A stretch of DNA of 64,000 nucleotides from Malonomonas rubra DSM 5091. GTDB lineage: Bacteria > Desulfobacterota > Desulfuromonadia > Desulfuromonadales > Geopsychrobacteraceae. A model generated the notes under the pieces. The model saw only the letters and a list, made by a program, of their open reading frames with translations, searched no databases and was not told where the DNA came from. The stretch covers positions 1-64,000 of the forward strand of contig NZ_FQZT01000005.1 in NCBI RefSeq assembly GCF_900142125.1, given 5' to 3'. Of the stretch, positions 42,665 through 52,129 are shown one piece after another. A program made the translations under genes and the position numbers. Within the stretch, counting starts at the first letter, position 1. Each line of letters opens with the position of its first letter.

Positions 42665-43945
42665 TCAGGCGTAGCCTTCCCTTTGGCCGAGCATTCCCCG
42701 GGTGACCAGAACAAGGCCTTTTTCCGTGATCCGGAAGCCGTTTGCTTTGTCCTGTTCGGGATCGAAGCCGATCACCGATCCCTCGGGGATCTCGCAGCCG
42801 CGATCGATGATTGTCCGCTTGATTTTACAGTTCCGGTGAATCACGGTTTCCGGAAGGATGACGGTTTCATCTATTTTCGAATAAGAGTGTATCCTGACGT
42901 TGGAAAAGAGCAGGGTTTTACGTAACTGTGAACCGGAAATAATACAACCGCCGGAAACGGCAGAGTCGACGGCCATGCCGCGCCTGTGATCCTGGTCGAA
43001 AACGAATTTGGCGGGTGGCAGTTGAACCTGGTAGGTCCACATCGGCCACTGCTGGTTGTAAAGGTTCAGTTCCGGTTTTGGAGAGATCAACTCCATGTTG
43101 GCTTCCCAGAAAGCATCCAGCGTGCCGACATCCCGCCAATAAGCGCGTTCACCGGTTTCCGTATCCCGGAAGGGAAAGGCGAAAACCTTGTGCTTGTCAA
43201 TGATCGAGGGGATGATGTCCTTGCCGAAATCGTGCTCCGACGACTTGTCAGCGCCGTCCTGGCAGAGGATGTCGAAGAGGAACTCGGTGTTGAAAATGTA
43301 ATTTCCCATCGACGCCAGAGTCAGTTCCGGATTGTCGGGAAGCGGTGCTGGGTTTGCGGGTTTTTCCTCGAAACCGATGATGCGCTTATTTTCATCAACC
43401 TGCATGACGCCGAAGGCACCGGCAGCCTCCTCGACAGGAACTTCAAGGCAGGACACGGTCATTTCGGCGCCACTTTCAACGTGCTGCAACAGCATATCCC
43501 GGTAGTCCATGTGGTAGATGTGATCACCAGAGAGAATCAGGACATATTTGGGCATTTCCGCCCGAATGATATCCAGATTCTGGTAAACCGCATCTGCAGT
43601 TCCCTGGTACCAGGATTCGGAAAAGCGTTGAGAGGCCGGAAGGACTTCGACAAATTCGCCGAGTTCTTTTTTGAAATGACTCCAGCCCCGCACCAGGTGG
43701 CGGATCAGGGAATGCGATTTGTACTGCGTTAAAACCCCGATACGGCGAATCCCAGAATTGACGCAATTGGAAAGGGGAAAGTCGATGATGCGGTATTTCC
43801 CTCCGAAATAGACTGCCGGCTTGGCCCGCCATGATGTCAGTTCATGCAGTCGGCTACCGCGCCCGCCGGCAAGGACCAGGGCGAAGGTGTCTTTAACAAG
43901 GTGGCTGACGTAGCGATATACAACACGATTGTCTTTGTCCGGCAT
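42665..43945 (-). CDS. glgC: Glucose-1-phosphate adenylyltransferase
   Basis: 426 residues. Makes ADP-glucose for glycogen. The catalytic start is [15 protein letters not shown] (about 19-33), the glucose-1-phosphate site has [14 protein letters not shown] is in the middle, and a left-handed beta-helix C-terminus carries hexapeptide repeats ending YSKIDETVI and [19 protein letters not shown] lies before the ATG. It stands alone, with a terminator behind. No other glycogen gene is in the window. Confidence 0.96.
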   Translation of the reverse strand: MPDKDNRVVYRYVSHLVKDTFALVLAGGRGSRLHELTSWRAKPAVYFGGKYRIIDFPLSNCVNSGIRRIGVLTQYKSHSLIRHLVRGWSHFKKELGEFVEVLPASQRFSESWYQGTADAVYQNLDIIRAEMPKYVLILSGDHIYHMDYRDMLLQHVESGAEMTVSCLEVPVEEAAGAFGVMQVDENKRIIGFEEKPANPAPLPDNPELTLASMGNYIFNTEFLFDILCQDGADKSSEHDFGKDIIPSIIDKHKVFAFPFRDTETGERAYWRDVGTLDAFWEANMELISPKPELNLYNQQWPMWTYQVQLPPAKFVFDQDHRRGMAVDSAVSGGCIISGSQLRKTLLFSNVRIHSYSKIDETVILPETVIHRNCKIKRTIIDRGCEIPEGSVIGFDPEQDKANGFRITEKGLVLVTRGMLGQREGYA

Positions 43946-44279
43946 GATGTCTCCTAGGTAAATGAATTGTAAGTCTTCCGCTTATTCTAGCAGTAATAAT
44001 AAGATTTTCTGAGTCGCTTTCGTTCTTTAATGCTCTTCATTTTAAAGAAACGCAGAGGGGCTCGGTGTGAGTGACCCGCAAGGCTAAAAAATAAGGCCTG
44101 GATAGTTACTTTGCAACGCTATGTTTTTCCAGCAGGCTTTCATCGGAACCATGTTCTTTTAAGCGTTCGATAATATCGAACGAAACCAGCATAAAGTTCT
44201 ATTGGATTAATTGCTAAGATTCGCTTAAAACCTGTGTCATAGATTCAAGGAATTGATTTGAACCAACAGGACGCAGCGT
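43946..44279. other. Divergent gap between glgC and the YitT gene
   Basis: No gene. A perfect dyad, CGTTCGAT-AAT-ATCGAACG (44164-44182), is the only structure. It lies about 100 bp upstream of the YitT gene and may be an operator. Confidence 0.5.
44164..44182. promoter_or_regulatory. Perfect 8-bp dyad with 3-bp centre
   Basis: CGTTCGAT-AAT-ATCGAACG. The arrangement suits a dimeric regulator. It is closer to the YitT gene than to glgC. Confidence 0.5.
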
Positions 44280-44924
44280 ATGAAAACGATTTACATGAAA
44301 TTATGGGCGGAAGACTTGGAGCAGAACCTGTTCTGTCTGCTTGGCAGCCTGGCATTGGCTCTGGGGGTGACGCTTTTCATTCAGCCGAACCAGATTGCAG
44401 GCGGTGGTACTCCGGGAATGGCGATTCTGCTCAGCCACCTCAGCGGTTTGACCATCGGCAGCCTGATGCTCATTATCAACATTCCGCTGTTAATTCTGGC
44501 GGCATATTTCCTCGGGCAGAAGTTTGTCTGGCGGACTGTCGTTACAGTGGGAATGATTTCCCTGCTGGTCGATTTTTTCAATGAAATCCTTCACGTTTCT
44601 GCTCTGACCCAACAACCTGTTCTGGCCGCTTTACTTGGCGGTGCCGCCATCGGTATCGGTGTCGGCCTGATCCTCAAAGGCAACGCCTCTGCCGGTGGCC
44701 CGACCATCCTTGCCCGGATTATTGCCGGACGCAGCCGCATCCGCCCGGGGCACTTGATACTGGCCTTCGATGCCATCATCGTCAGCTCTTCCGCGTTTGT
44801 TTTCGGTTCCATCGCGTCGGCCCTGCTGAGTCTGCTCAGCGTACTGGTTACCGGCCGCTGCATCGATCTGGTGCTGAGGAAAAACGAACTGAATGATAAG
44901 AGAGTTTCAGTGTCGAGCTGTTGA
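44280..44924 (+). CDS. YitT/DUF161-family membrane protein
   Basis: 214 residues. Six or so membrane segments with the family motifs IQPNQIAGGGTPGMAILLS (about 36-54) and GNASAGGPTILARII (about 138-152), whose glycine-rich loops are hallmarks of YitT proteins. The soluble DUF2179 domain of longer YitT proteins is absent. Function unknown; they are thought to be transporters. AGGA precedes the ATG. Confidence 0.85.
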   Translation: MKTIYMKLWAEDLEQNLFCLLGSLALALGVTLFIQPNQIAGGGTPGMAILLSHLSGLTIGSLMLIINIPLLILAAYFLGQKFVWRTVVTVGMISLLVDFFNEILHVSALTQQPVLAALLGGAAIGIGVGLILKGNASAGGPTILARIIAGRSRIRPGHLILAFDAIIVSSSAFVFGSIASALLSLLSVLVTGRCIDLVLRKNELNDKRVSVSSC

Positions 44925-44940
44925 AAAAGGTTTTACCAGC

Positions 44941-44969
44941 CAAACATTCAGCTAACAAACTATCCAACA
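44941..44969 (+). promoter_or_regulatory. Weak PHO-box-like repeats upstream of the PHP-glycosyltransferase
   Basis: CAAACA, then CTAACA 11 bp later, then CCAACA 12 bp after that. The last step is one base off the ideal spacing. It is 83 nt upstream of the start. Compare with the stronger sites before pstS and phoB. Confidence 0.4.
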
Positions 44970-45051
44970 GGCAAACAGACTTCTGACAATCGACTCACCT
45001 GCGCCTAATCTGGTTATTGATAATCGACAAAAACCAGAGGAGAAAAAAGAG

Positions 45052-47487
45052 ATGGCCAGAGTCGATTTACACGCCCATTCCAAGTATTCCAATCACCCGT
45101 CTGAATGGTTTCTGCAGCGCCTTGGGGCTTCCGAGTCCTACACCGAGCCGGAAGCCGTTTATAAAATGGCCCGCAGCCGGGGGATGGATTTCGTTACCGT
45201 GACCGACCACAACTGCATGCGTGCATCGTTGGAGCTGGTGCAGAAATATCCGCAGCACTGTTTCACCGGGGTCGAGGTAACAACCTACTTTCCAGAAGAT
45301 AATTGCAAAATTCACGTGCTGGTCTATGGCCTGAATCAGGACCAGTTCGCGGTGATTCAAGCGTTGCGTAAGAATATCTATCAGCTGCGTGACTACCTGC
45401 GCGACCAGGATCTGGCCTGCGTGGTCGCACATGCGACTTACTCAATCAACAACCGTCTGACCCTCGATCACCTGGAAAAGCTGATCCTGCTGTTCAACAA
45501 CTTCGAGGGGCGCAACGGCAGCCGCAGCACCCTGCACAACGATGTCCTGGCCCGGGTGCTGAAGGGACTGGATGCTGATGATATTGAAAGGCTGCAGGCC
45601 AAGCACAAGCTTGAGACCTGGGGCGAAACTCCCTGGCAGAAAGGGCTGACCGGCGGATCTGACGACCATGCCGGTTTTTTTATCGGCAAGACATGCACCG
45701 AAACGAACGCCGCCACTCCGCAGGAGTTTATTGCTCAGCTGAAAAATGGGCGGATGCAGCCCTGCGGCCGGCAGAACGATTTCCAGGGGCTGACCTTTGC
45801 CATCTACAAGATCGCTTACGATTTTTCCCAGCAGCACAACACCCCGTTTTCGCACTCGACGGTCAGTGAGCTGACCCAGCACCTGTTCTGTGAAAAGCGA
45901 CTCGGATTCAAAGATCGCCTGAAGCTGAACAAGCTGAAAAGACAGAAAGAAAACCCGATCTACCAGAGCATTATCCAGTTGCTGGAAACCAGCAAAGCTC
46001 TCGATCAAGATGATATCGACAGCCGCCTTGACCTGCTCTATGAGTGCATCAGCGATATTTCCGATCAGTATTTCTGCTCGTTGTTGAAATCGCTCAACGC
46101 GGATATCGAGGAGATGGACATCATTCGCATGATCCAGGGATTGTCATCGACGATTCCCGGCATTTTCCTCTCGGTGCCCTTTTTCAGTTCGTTCCGCCAC
46201 ATGTTTGGCGACCGCGACCTGATCAACAGCCTTGACACCAGCCTCGGCAAGCATACCGAAGAGCGCCCCAAGCGGATTCTCTGGTTGACCGATACCCTGA
46301 CCGATCTTAACGGTGTCTCCATGACCCTGCAGACCATCGGCCGTCTGGCCGACGAGAAGGGCTACGACATCAAGATCCTCGCCAGCCTCGATCCGGATCA
46401 GGAGCACGGCAACCTGCCGAAATCGACCCTGATGGTGCCGCCGATCCACGAGTTCCAACTGCCGCATTACGAGCAGCTACAGATTAAGATGCCCTCGGTG
46501 CTGCGCATGCTGAAAATGGTTTATGCCTACAACCCGGACGAGGTTTACATCTCGACGCCCGGCCCGGTTGGCCTGCTGGGGCTGATGATGGGCAAGATGC
46601 TCGGCACCAAGGTGAGCGGTATCTATCACACTGACTTCACCATGGAATCGGCGGAGATTCTCGACGAACCGGCAATTTCGAACATGATCGAATCCTACAA
46701 CAAGTGGTTTTTCAACCAGTTCGATACCCTGCTGGTACCGACCGAAGAGTACATGCAGCTGCTCAAAGAGCGTGGCTACCGCTACCGTCACATGCAGCGT
46801 TTCCAGCGGGGGCTGCGCACCGAACACTTCAAACCGGAAAAAACTGCCAACCGCTTTCACAGTGGTCAGCAGCCGCGCCTGCTTTACTGCGGCCGGATTT
46901 CGAAAGACAAGAACCTCGACTTTCTGCTGGCGACTTATCGACAGCTGCTTCGGTCGCATCCGACCGCGGCTTTGACCGTTGTCGGCGATGGCCCCTACCT
47001 GGCGGAAATGAAGGAGCAGTGTCGCTACCTGAACAACGTTGAGTTTCTCGGCCGGGTCGATTACCAGCAGCTGCCACAGATTTACAACAGCCATGATCTT
47101 TTCCTCTTCCCGAGCATCACCGATACCTTCGGCATGGCGGTGTTGGAAGCCCAGGCCTGCGGTCTGCCGGCGCTGGTTTCCGATGTTGGTGGACCGAAAG
47201 AGATTGTTGTCAACGGGCAAACTGGTCATGTGCTGCCGGTCAAAGATCCTGCCGATTGGGCCAAAGCCCTCGATTGCAGGCTGCGCGATCTGAAGGAAGG
47301 TGGCGAGTCCTACGCGCTGATGAGTAAAGAAGCGCGCAACCGGGTGGAAAACAATTACAGCTGGGACCGGATACTGCACAACATGGTCAAGGCTGATGCC
47401 ATAGATGCGCCGCGCCGGCACAGTGTGCGGCAGCGCTCACCCTTTAACCGTTTATTGAAACTCGCGTCCAGCATGATGGTCGGCTAG
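45052..47487 (+). CDS. PHP phosphoesterase fused to a GT4 glycosyltransferase
   Basis: 811 residues. Residues 1-250 form a PHP metal-dependent phosphoesterase: DLHAHSKYS (5-13), VTVTDHN (about 46-52), GVEVTTYF (about 75), and GGSDDHAG (about 201-208). A helical linker follows. From about 410 there is a GT4 glycosyltransferase: VYISTPGPVGLLG, YHTDFT, YCGRISKDKN (about 613-622), and PSITDTFGMAVLEAQACGLPALVSDVGGPKE, with the E-x7-E donor site. GT4 enzymes of this kind build glycolipids. A fused phosphoesterase that could supply diacylglycerol would give a one-protein lipid-remodelling enzyme, which is a hypothesis. The ATG is preceded by GAGGAG. Confidence 0.9.
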   Translation: MARVDLHAHSKYSNHPSEWFLQRLGASESYTEPEAVYKMARSRGMDFVTVTDHNCMRASLELVQKYPQHCFTGVEVTTYFPEDNCKIHVLVYGLNQDQFAVIQALRKNIYQLRDYLRDQDLACVVAHATYSINNRLTLDHLEKLILLFNNFEGRNGSRSTLHNDVLARVLKGLDADDIERLQAKHKLETWGETPWQKGLTGGSDDHAGFFIGKTCTETNAATPQEFIAQLKNGRMQPCGRQNDFQGLTFAIYKIAYDFSQQHNTPFSHSTVSELTQHLFCEKRLGFKDRLKLNKLKRQKENPIYQSIIQLLETSKALDQDDIDSRLDLLYECISDISDQYFCSLLKSLNADIEEMDIIRMIQGLSSTIPGIFLSVPFFSSFRHMFGDRDLINSLDTSLGKHTEERPKRILWLTDTLTDLNGVSMTLQTIGRLADEKGYDIKILASLDPDQEHGNLPKSTLMVPPIHEFQLPHYEQLQIKMPSVLRMLKMVYAYNPDEVYISTPGPVGLLGLMMGKMLGTKVSGIYHTDFTMESAEILDEPAISNMIESYNKWFFNQFDTLLVPTEEYMQLLKERGYRYRHMQRFQRGLRTEHFKPEKTANRFHSGQQPRLLYCGRISKDKNLDFLLATYRQLLRSHPTAALTVVGDGPYLAEMKEQCRYLNNVEFLGRVDYQQLPQIYNSHDLFLFPSITDTFGMAVLEAQACGLPALVSDVGGPKEIVVNGQTGHVLPVKDPADWAKALDCRLRDLKEGGESYALMSKEARNRVENNYSWDRILHNMVKADAIDAPRRHSVRQRSPFNRLLKLASSMMVG

Positions 47488-47520
47488 CCACGACCGTCAT
47501 TGTTTAGGCTCTGCCTCTAT

Positions 47521-47547
47521 TGCCCGGGTCCTCCGGGCATTTTTTTT
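47521..47547 (+). terminator. Terminator of the PHP-glycosyltransferase gene
   Basis: TGCCCGG/CCGGGCA stem with a five-base loop followed by eight T residues. Confidence 0.93.
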
Positions 47548-47645
47548 GTGCGCAAAAGTCGACGGCTGTGGTGTGAGATCGCTCATTCATTGCTAACATG
47601 ATTAATTTATAAAGAATAACTTATTGATCGTCCCTGGGAGGCGTT

Positions 47646-48239
47646 ATGGCATCAGTGAAAAATGAACAAATGTTTGCCGCGTTGGAAAAGGAAACCGGCA
47701 AAAAGATTCAGCAGGCAGTCAAGCAGGGAGAGGGGAAAAACCTGGTCGCGCAAACCATTGCCCGCGAACAGTTCGAAAAATATTTTGCCGAAAGTGGCGA
47801 CATGGCAGCGGATGGCAGCAAAATAGCGCGCCGTATTCTGCTCGGCGCTTTCCGGGCGGCTGAAAAGTTGGAATGGTCACTGGAAAAAGCAATTGTGCCA
47901 CTGGCACAGGGCTTGATGGCCGGGATCTACAAGAACTGTCATGACTACACTGAAAGCTCCATTGTCCTGATCAAAGCCGCAATCCAGAGCAGCACGCTGG
48001 TTACGGACGAAGTTGTTCCGCTTGGGACGAAAGTGCTGCAGACAATTATTGAAGGTGGCGAAGAGGTCGAGGCCGATATGCCTGATCTGCTGAAAAAGGT
48101 CACACGTGCAGCGACTAAAGCTGCCAAGGGTGCACCGAAAAAAGAAATGAAGGATTTGGAGAATATCCTTATGGGGCTGTTGGAAGGAAAGTGCAGCCTG
48201 AGAGCTGATGGTGTGGTGTGGAAGAAAAAGACCAAGTAA
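47646..48239 (+). CDS. Unknown helical protein
   Basis: 197 residues, mostly helical and basic at the end, with no membrane span. GGGAGG lies eight bases before the ATG. Repeated Ala/Lys-rich segments (ATKAAKGAPKKEMKD, about 158-172) suggest a histone- or phasin-like surface, but I do not recognise the family. A lone CTAACA upstream (47593) is not enough for a PHO box. It is a single gene between two terminators. Confidence 0.6.
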   Translation: MASVKNEQMFAALEKETGKKIQQAVKQGEGKNLVAQTIAREQFEKYFAESGDMAADGSKIARRILLGAFRAAEKLEWSLEKAIVPLAQGLMAGIYKNCHDYTESSIVLIKAAIQSSTLVTDEVVPLGTKVLQTIIEGGEEVEADMPDLLKKVTRAATKAAKGAPKKEMKDLENILMGLLEGKCSLRADGVVWKKKTK

Positions 48240-48264
48240 GCTCTTAGTTGCTGGATGAAAGAAA

Positions 48265-48305
48265 GAAAGCGCCCGGATAAAATATTTATTCGGGCGCTTT
48301 CTTTT
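48265..48305 (+). terminator. Terminator
   Basis: Long stem GAAAGCGCCCG/CGGGCGCTTTC followed by TTTT. It sits between convergent genes and may serve both. Confidence 0.85.
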
Positions 48306-48328
48306 GTGACTTTACGCGAAGTTTCGTT

Positions 48329-48871
48329 TTAGCCCTTGAACATCTTCATCAGGCGTTCGGTCAAATCTGCTTCTTTCTTGTTGATCTCGAACACTACGGT
48401 TTCGCCTGCAGGGCCGGCACCGAGGACAGTCTTGGCGTAAGGCATATGGCCGTGGGCGGCAAATTTTTCGCTGCTTTCTTTGCTACCGACGACGTAGAGG
48501 CGGTTCATGTACTTATAGACAGCGTAGTCATCACCCTTGGATTCGACCAGGAATGGGGTGCGCTCGTAGGTGCTCATGAGGCGCTCGGTCAGGTTCGGGT
48601 CTTTTTTGGCAATCTCGAAAACCACGGTTTCGCCATGGGGGCCCGCGCCGAGAACAGTTTTGGCGTATGGCATGTGGCCATGGGCGGCAAATTTCTCACT
48701 GCTTTCCTCGCTACCGACGACATAGTGGCGATCGAGGTAGTCGTAAACGAAGAAGTTCCCTTCTTTGCTCAGCAGCATTTGCGGGGTGTCAACATCAACC
48801 TGCTTGGCAGTGCTGGCACAACCAGTCAAGGCGACAAACATCATTACCATCATGATCCAGATTTTTTGCAT
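48329..48871 (-). CDS. Lipoprotein with two tandem ~65-residue repeats
   Basis: 180 residues from the ATG at 48871 (AAGGAG upstream). The signal peptide ends in the lipobox LTGC, so it is anchored in a membrane through Cys near residue 17. Two near-identical repeats follow, each containing VVGS-ESSEKFAAHGHMPYAKTVLGAGP (written here in part), and ending in TVVFEI and a KK-x-LTERLM helix. No function is known to me. The repeat identity at protein level suggests a recent duplication of the domain or gene conversion. Confidence 0.75.
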   Translation of the reverse strand: MQKIWIMMVMMFVALTGCASTAKQVDVDTPQMLLSKEGNFFVYDYLDRHYVVGSEESSEKFAAHGHMPYAKTVLGAGPHGETVVFEIAKKDPNLTERLMSTYERTPFLVESKGDDYAVYKYMNRLYVVGSKESSEKFAAHGHMPYAKTVLGAGPAGETVVFEINKKEADLTERLMKMFKG

Positions 48872-49073
48872 CTTTAACTCCTTGTTGGGAAAATTTTGCT
48901 CATAAAAATAGATTCGCGTAAGCATTCTGTTTGAGCTTAGTAAGGATTGCGTTAAAAGCGGACGCAGAAGATCTCTCCCCGGCGAAGCTTCTCTGCGAAG
49001 GTTGCCGGTAAAAGATTATCGGAGGAAGAGGTTTGTGTGAGGATTCAGTGAGAGAGGGGGTGCGACGCAATAA

Positions 49074-49113
49074 AAAAGCCGTATCCAGTTTTCAGCATGT
49101 GGATACGGCTTTT
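49074..49113 (-). terminator. Terminator of the 69-residue Pho gene
   Basis: A 14-bp stem, AAAAGCCGTATCCA/TGGATACGGCTTTT. It is followed on both strands by A/T-rich sequence and lies 14 nt beyond the stop. Confidence 0.85.
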
Positions 49114-49127
49114 GCTTGTCGATTTTT

Positions 49128-49337
49128 TTAGTGGTGTTCCAGGTAGTCTTTCACTTTACGACTGACGAAAATCGGTAAGTAAGTACGAATGCTGGCATCT
49201 GCGATCATGGGCTCAAGGTTGGCGAGGTAGTTTTTACGGACCTGATCCTGCTGGCCGGGGAACTGCTCACACAGGCGGTTGATCGCTTCTTCGTGCTGAT
49301 TCTTCTCGATATCGTCCTGAAAATCTATATGTCCCAT
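49128..49337 (-). CDS. 69-residue unknown protein with a PHO box
   Basis: AGGAGAAAGGA lies before the ATG at 49337. A small, acidic then basic, helical protein of unknown family. Upstream, three hexamers every 11 bp (49370-49397) form the clearest PHO-box-like array in the window. The distance of 33 nt to the start suggests direct PhoB control. It is divergent from the phoH-like gene. Confidence 0.65.
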   Translation of the reverse strand: MGHIDFQDDIEKNQHEEAINRLCEQFPGQQDQVRKNYLANLEPMIADASIRTYLPIFVSRKVKDYLEHH

Positions 49338-49369
49338 AGGAATGTCCTTTCTCCTGAGGATTAGTAAAG

Positions 49370-49397
49370 TGTCAGAAGATTGTTAGGGGAGTGTTAG
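49370..49397 (-). promoter_or_regulatory. Three-repeat PHO box of the 69-residue gene
   Basis: On the minus strand CTAACA, CTAACA and CTGACA are separated by 5 bases each, giving an 11-bp period. The period and hexamer match the sites before pstS and phoB. Confidence 0.72.
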
Positions 49398-49451
49398 CAT
49401 AAAATTAAAGTTGTCAGCGCTTTGTTCTGGTATTGAAACCTTAGCCTGATT

Positions 49452-49468
49452 CACACATGTTCTTAACA
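49452..49468 (+). promoter_or_regulatory. PHO-box-like site of the phoH-like gene
   Basis: CACACA then TTAACA with an 11-bp period, followed by TTGTG, like TAACATTGT found after the pstS and phoB boxes. It is 44 nt upstream of the TTG start. Confidence 0.55.
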
Positions 49469-49511
49469 TTGTGAAACCAAGCTGGCTTAACATCCTCAAA
49501 AGGAGCCGGCT

Positions 49512-50837
49512 TTGTCAGAAAAAAAATATCTCCTCGATACCAACGTCCTGTTGCACGATGCTCATTCCCTCCACAACTTTGCCGATAACCAGGTCATTCT
49601 GCCGCTGGCCGTAATCGAAGAACTGGATCGCTTTAAAAAAGACGCCAACGAAAACGGTCGCAATGCCCGCCAAGTGTCACGCACCCTTGATCGATTGCGC
49701 CTGCAGGGGGTGTTGACCAACGGCGGGGTGTCGTTGGAGAACGGTGGCCTGCTGCGGGTCGTGGTGAGCAAATCGAACAATCTGAAGCTGCTACCGCCTG
49801 AATTGCGGCAATATACCGTCGATCACCAGATTCTTGCTCTGGCGTTGGAAGAGCAGCAGCGCAGCGAAGAACCGGTGATCCTGGTCAGCAAAGATATCAA
49901 CCTGAGAATCAAGGCCCACGCTGTCGGTCTGCAGGCGCAGGATTATGAAACCGACAAAATTTCGCTTGAAACTTTGTATACCGGTGTCGAGCAGCGCAGC
50001 TTCAGCCAGGAGCAGATCGATCGTTTTTTTCGCGACCAGTGCCTGCATGAGCTGGAGGAAGACTTCCCGCCGCACCTTTGCCTGAAGCTGGATGCCTTAG
50101 AAAATCCACAACAGCAGGCGATCGCTCGTTACGATCAACAGCAGCGTGCACTGTTGCCGCTGCGACCCTTGCCAGTGGAAGGTTATTGGGGAATTACACC
50201 GCGAAACGTCGAACAGAAGTTTGCCCTGGAGCTGCTCTCCCATCCTGATATCCACCTGGTGACACTGGTCGGTCGTGCCGGAACCGGGAAAACCCTGCTG
50301 GCACTGGCTGCCGGCCTGCAGGCAGTGACCGAAGCCAACCAGTACTCGCGCCTGCTGGTGTCTCGGCCGGTCTTCCCGATGGGGCGGGATCTCGGTTTTC
50401 TGCCGGGAGATGTGGAAGAAAAGCTGGCGCCCTGGATGCAGCCAATCAACGACAACCTCGACCTGCTGCTTAACCAGCATGATAATGGGCGGCGCGGCAA
50501 ACAGCGGCACCAGGAGCTGAAAGATCTGGATATCATTTCTGTCGAACCGCTCACTTACATCCGGGGCCGGTCGATCCCGCGCCAGTACATGATCGTTGAC
50601 GAGGCACAGAACCTGACCCCGCACGAAGTAAAAACCATTATCAGCCGTGCCGGAGAAGGAACCAAAATCGTTCTCACTGGTGACCCGGAGCAGATCGATA
50701 ACCCTTACGTTGATTCCTCCAGTAATGGTTTGACCTACGTGGTTGAGCGGTTTCGTAACAATCCGCTGTCGGGGCATATCATGCTGACCCGCGGTGAACG
50801 TTCGCCTTTGGCTGATGCTGCGAGCGAGTTGCTGTGA
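49512..50837 (+). CDS. PhoH-like ATPase with N-terminal PIN domain
   Basis: 441 residues from a TTG with GGAG upstream. Residues 5-150 form a PIN nuclease-like domain (LLDTNVLLHD, then VILVSKDINLRIKA). From about 230 there is a PhoH ATPase: VGRAGTGKTLLAL (about 252-264), SRPVFPMGRDLGFLPG, IRGRSIPRQYMIVDEAQN (about 350-367) and VLTGDPEQID. PIN-PhoH fusions (YlaK type) couple RNA unwinding or cutting; phosphate-starvation induction is named in the family. A PHO-box-like repeat upstream supports that here. It ends 11 nt before the radical SAM start. Confidence 0.92.
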   Translation: MSEKKYLLDTNVLLHDAHSLHNFADNQVILPLAVIEELDRFKKDANENGRNARQVSRTLDRLRLQGVLTNGGVSLENGGLLRVVVSKSNNLKLLPPELRQYTVDHQILALALEEQQRSEEPVILVSKDINLRIKAHAVGLQAQDYETDKISLETLYTGVEQRSFSQEQIDRFFRDQCLHELEEDFPPHLCLKLDALENPQQQAIARYDQQQRALLPLRPLPVEGYWGITPRNVEQKFALELLSHPDIHLVTLVGRAGTGKTLLALAAGLQAVTEANQYSRLLVSRPVFPMGRDLGFLPGDVEEKLAPWMQPINDNLDLLLNQHDNGRRGKQRHQELKDLDIISVEPLTYIRGRSIPRQYMIVDEAQNLTPHEVKTIISRAGEGTKIVLTGDPEQIDNPYVDSSSNGLTYVVERFRNNPLSGHIMLTRGERSPLADAASELL

Positions 50838-50848
50838 GGAACGTTTTT

Positions 50849-52129
50849 ATGGGGAAAGAGAAAATGAATCGGATAACGAAAAATATACAGGTCGCTAAAA
50901 CTTTCCTCCAGGGGCGCGTCCCCGGCCAGCTGGTGATCCAGTACACAGATCTTTGCAACGCCCAGTGCCCGCAATGTGGTATGCGTGCGAGCAACGATTT
51001 TCCGCGCACGACCTTGGGGGTTGAGCGGACGAAAGAAATCATCGCAACCGCTGCAGAAAAAGGTTTCGCCGCTCTTTCTTTTACAGGTGGCGAGCCTTTC
51101 CTGCATCTGGATGAGGTTTGCGCGTTGAGCTGTTACGCTGACCAGCAGGGGATCGATTATATCCGCACCGGCACCAATGGCTACCTTTTCGCCGGCAGTG
51201 ACAAAGCCGGTTTCAGCGACAAGGTCAAGCGACTGGCGGACAAGCTGGCAGCGACGCCGATCCGCAATATCTGGGTCAGTATCGATTCCAGCGATCCGCA
51301 GGTGCATGAACAGATGCGCGGGCTGCCGGGGGTGATAAGGGGAATCGAGAAAGCGTTGCCGCTCTTTGCCGAGCGGGGGATTTATCTTTCTGCCAACCTG
51401 GGGATTAATCGCAACTTCGCTGGTCGGCAGGAGCGCGAGGAACTCGATGCCGATTTTTTCCGGGCCGGTTTCGATCGTTTCTATCGTTATGTTGCCGACC
51501 TCGGTTTTTCCATCGCCAATGTCTGCTACCCGATGTGGAGCGAGCCGGAGCAAGCCGATACGGAAGCGGTTTATGCTGCGACCACCAGTGACCAGATCAC
51601 CTATTTCAGTCATGTGGAAAAGCTGGCGTTGTTTTCGGCCCTGTTCGAGACCATCCCGCAGCACCGGCAGCGGTTGCGCATTTTCACGCCGCGCGCAAGT
51701 TTGCACGCTCTGCTCAATCAGTATCGCGGTGAAGAACATTTGAGCAGCTCCTGCCGCGGCGGGATCGATTTTTTCTTTGTCGACAGTGCTGATGGTAACA
51801 CCTACCCCTGTGGTTACCGGGGCGAAGAGAACCTGGGTCCGTTCGAGCAGCTCGAGATGAAAAGCTGTGCCGGGGGAGATGACTGTCGCCGTTGCGACTG
51901 GGAATGCTTTCGTGACCCGTCCGAGTTGTTCGCGCCGATGACCGCTCTGCGTACGACACCGCTCAAACTGCTGCAGCGGTTGCGTCAAGACCCTGAGTTC
52001 ATTCGCCTCTGGTGGGAAGATTTGCGTTACTACCGGGCCTGCCATTATTTCAACGGGCGAATGGCACCGAGCAGCAGCAAGCTACGGGACTGGGAGTTGC
52101 AAGGCGCGCCGGTTGCGGCGATCAGCTGA
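50849..52129 (+). CDS. Radical SAM protein with SPASM-like C-terminus
   Basis: About 426 residues from the ATG at 50849 (AGGA upstream); a GTG at 50834 overlapping the phoH stop is another option. The N-terminal cluster motif is CNAQCPQC (CxxxCxxC, about residues 37-44), with the FTGGEPF motif (about 75). The C-terminal part has several cysteines (CRGGID, YPCGYR, CAGGDDCRRCDWECF), as in SPASM proteins that hold extra clusters. The substrate is unknown. Co-location with phoH suggests a phosphate-starvation role, possibly modification of a peptide or lipid head group; this is inference. Confidence 0.85.
   Translation: MGKEKMNRITKNIQVAKTFLQGRVPGQLVIQYTDLCNAQCPQCGMRASNDFPRTTLGVERTKEIIATAAEKGFAALSFTGGEPFLHLDEVCALSCYADQQGIDYIRTGTNGYLFAGSDKAGFSDKVKRLADKLAATPIRNIWVSIDSSDPQVHEQMRGLPGVIRGIEKALPLFAERGIYLSANLGINRNFAGRQEREELDADFFRAGFDRFYRYVADLGFSIANVCYPMWSEPEQADTEAVYAATTSDQITYFSHVEKLALFSALFETIPQHRQRLRIFTPRASLHALLNQYRGEEHLSSSCRGGIDFFFVDSADGNTYPCGYRGEENLGPFEQLEMKSCAGGDDCRRCDWECFRDPSELFAPMTALRTTPLKLLQRLRQDPEFIRLWWEDLRYYRACHYFNGRMAPSSSKLRDWELQGAPVAAIS

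Noticed and set aside
47582-47598. PHO box upstream of the 197-residue gene
   Set aside because: A single CTAACA with a partner matching only three of six bases.
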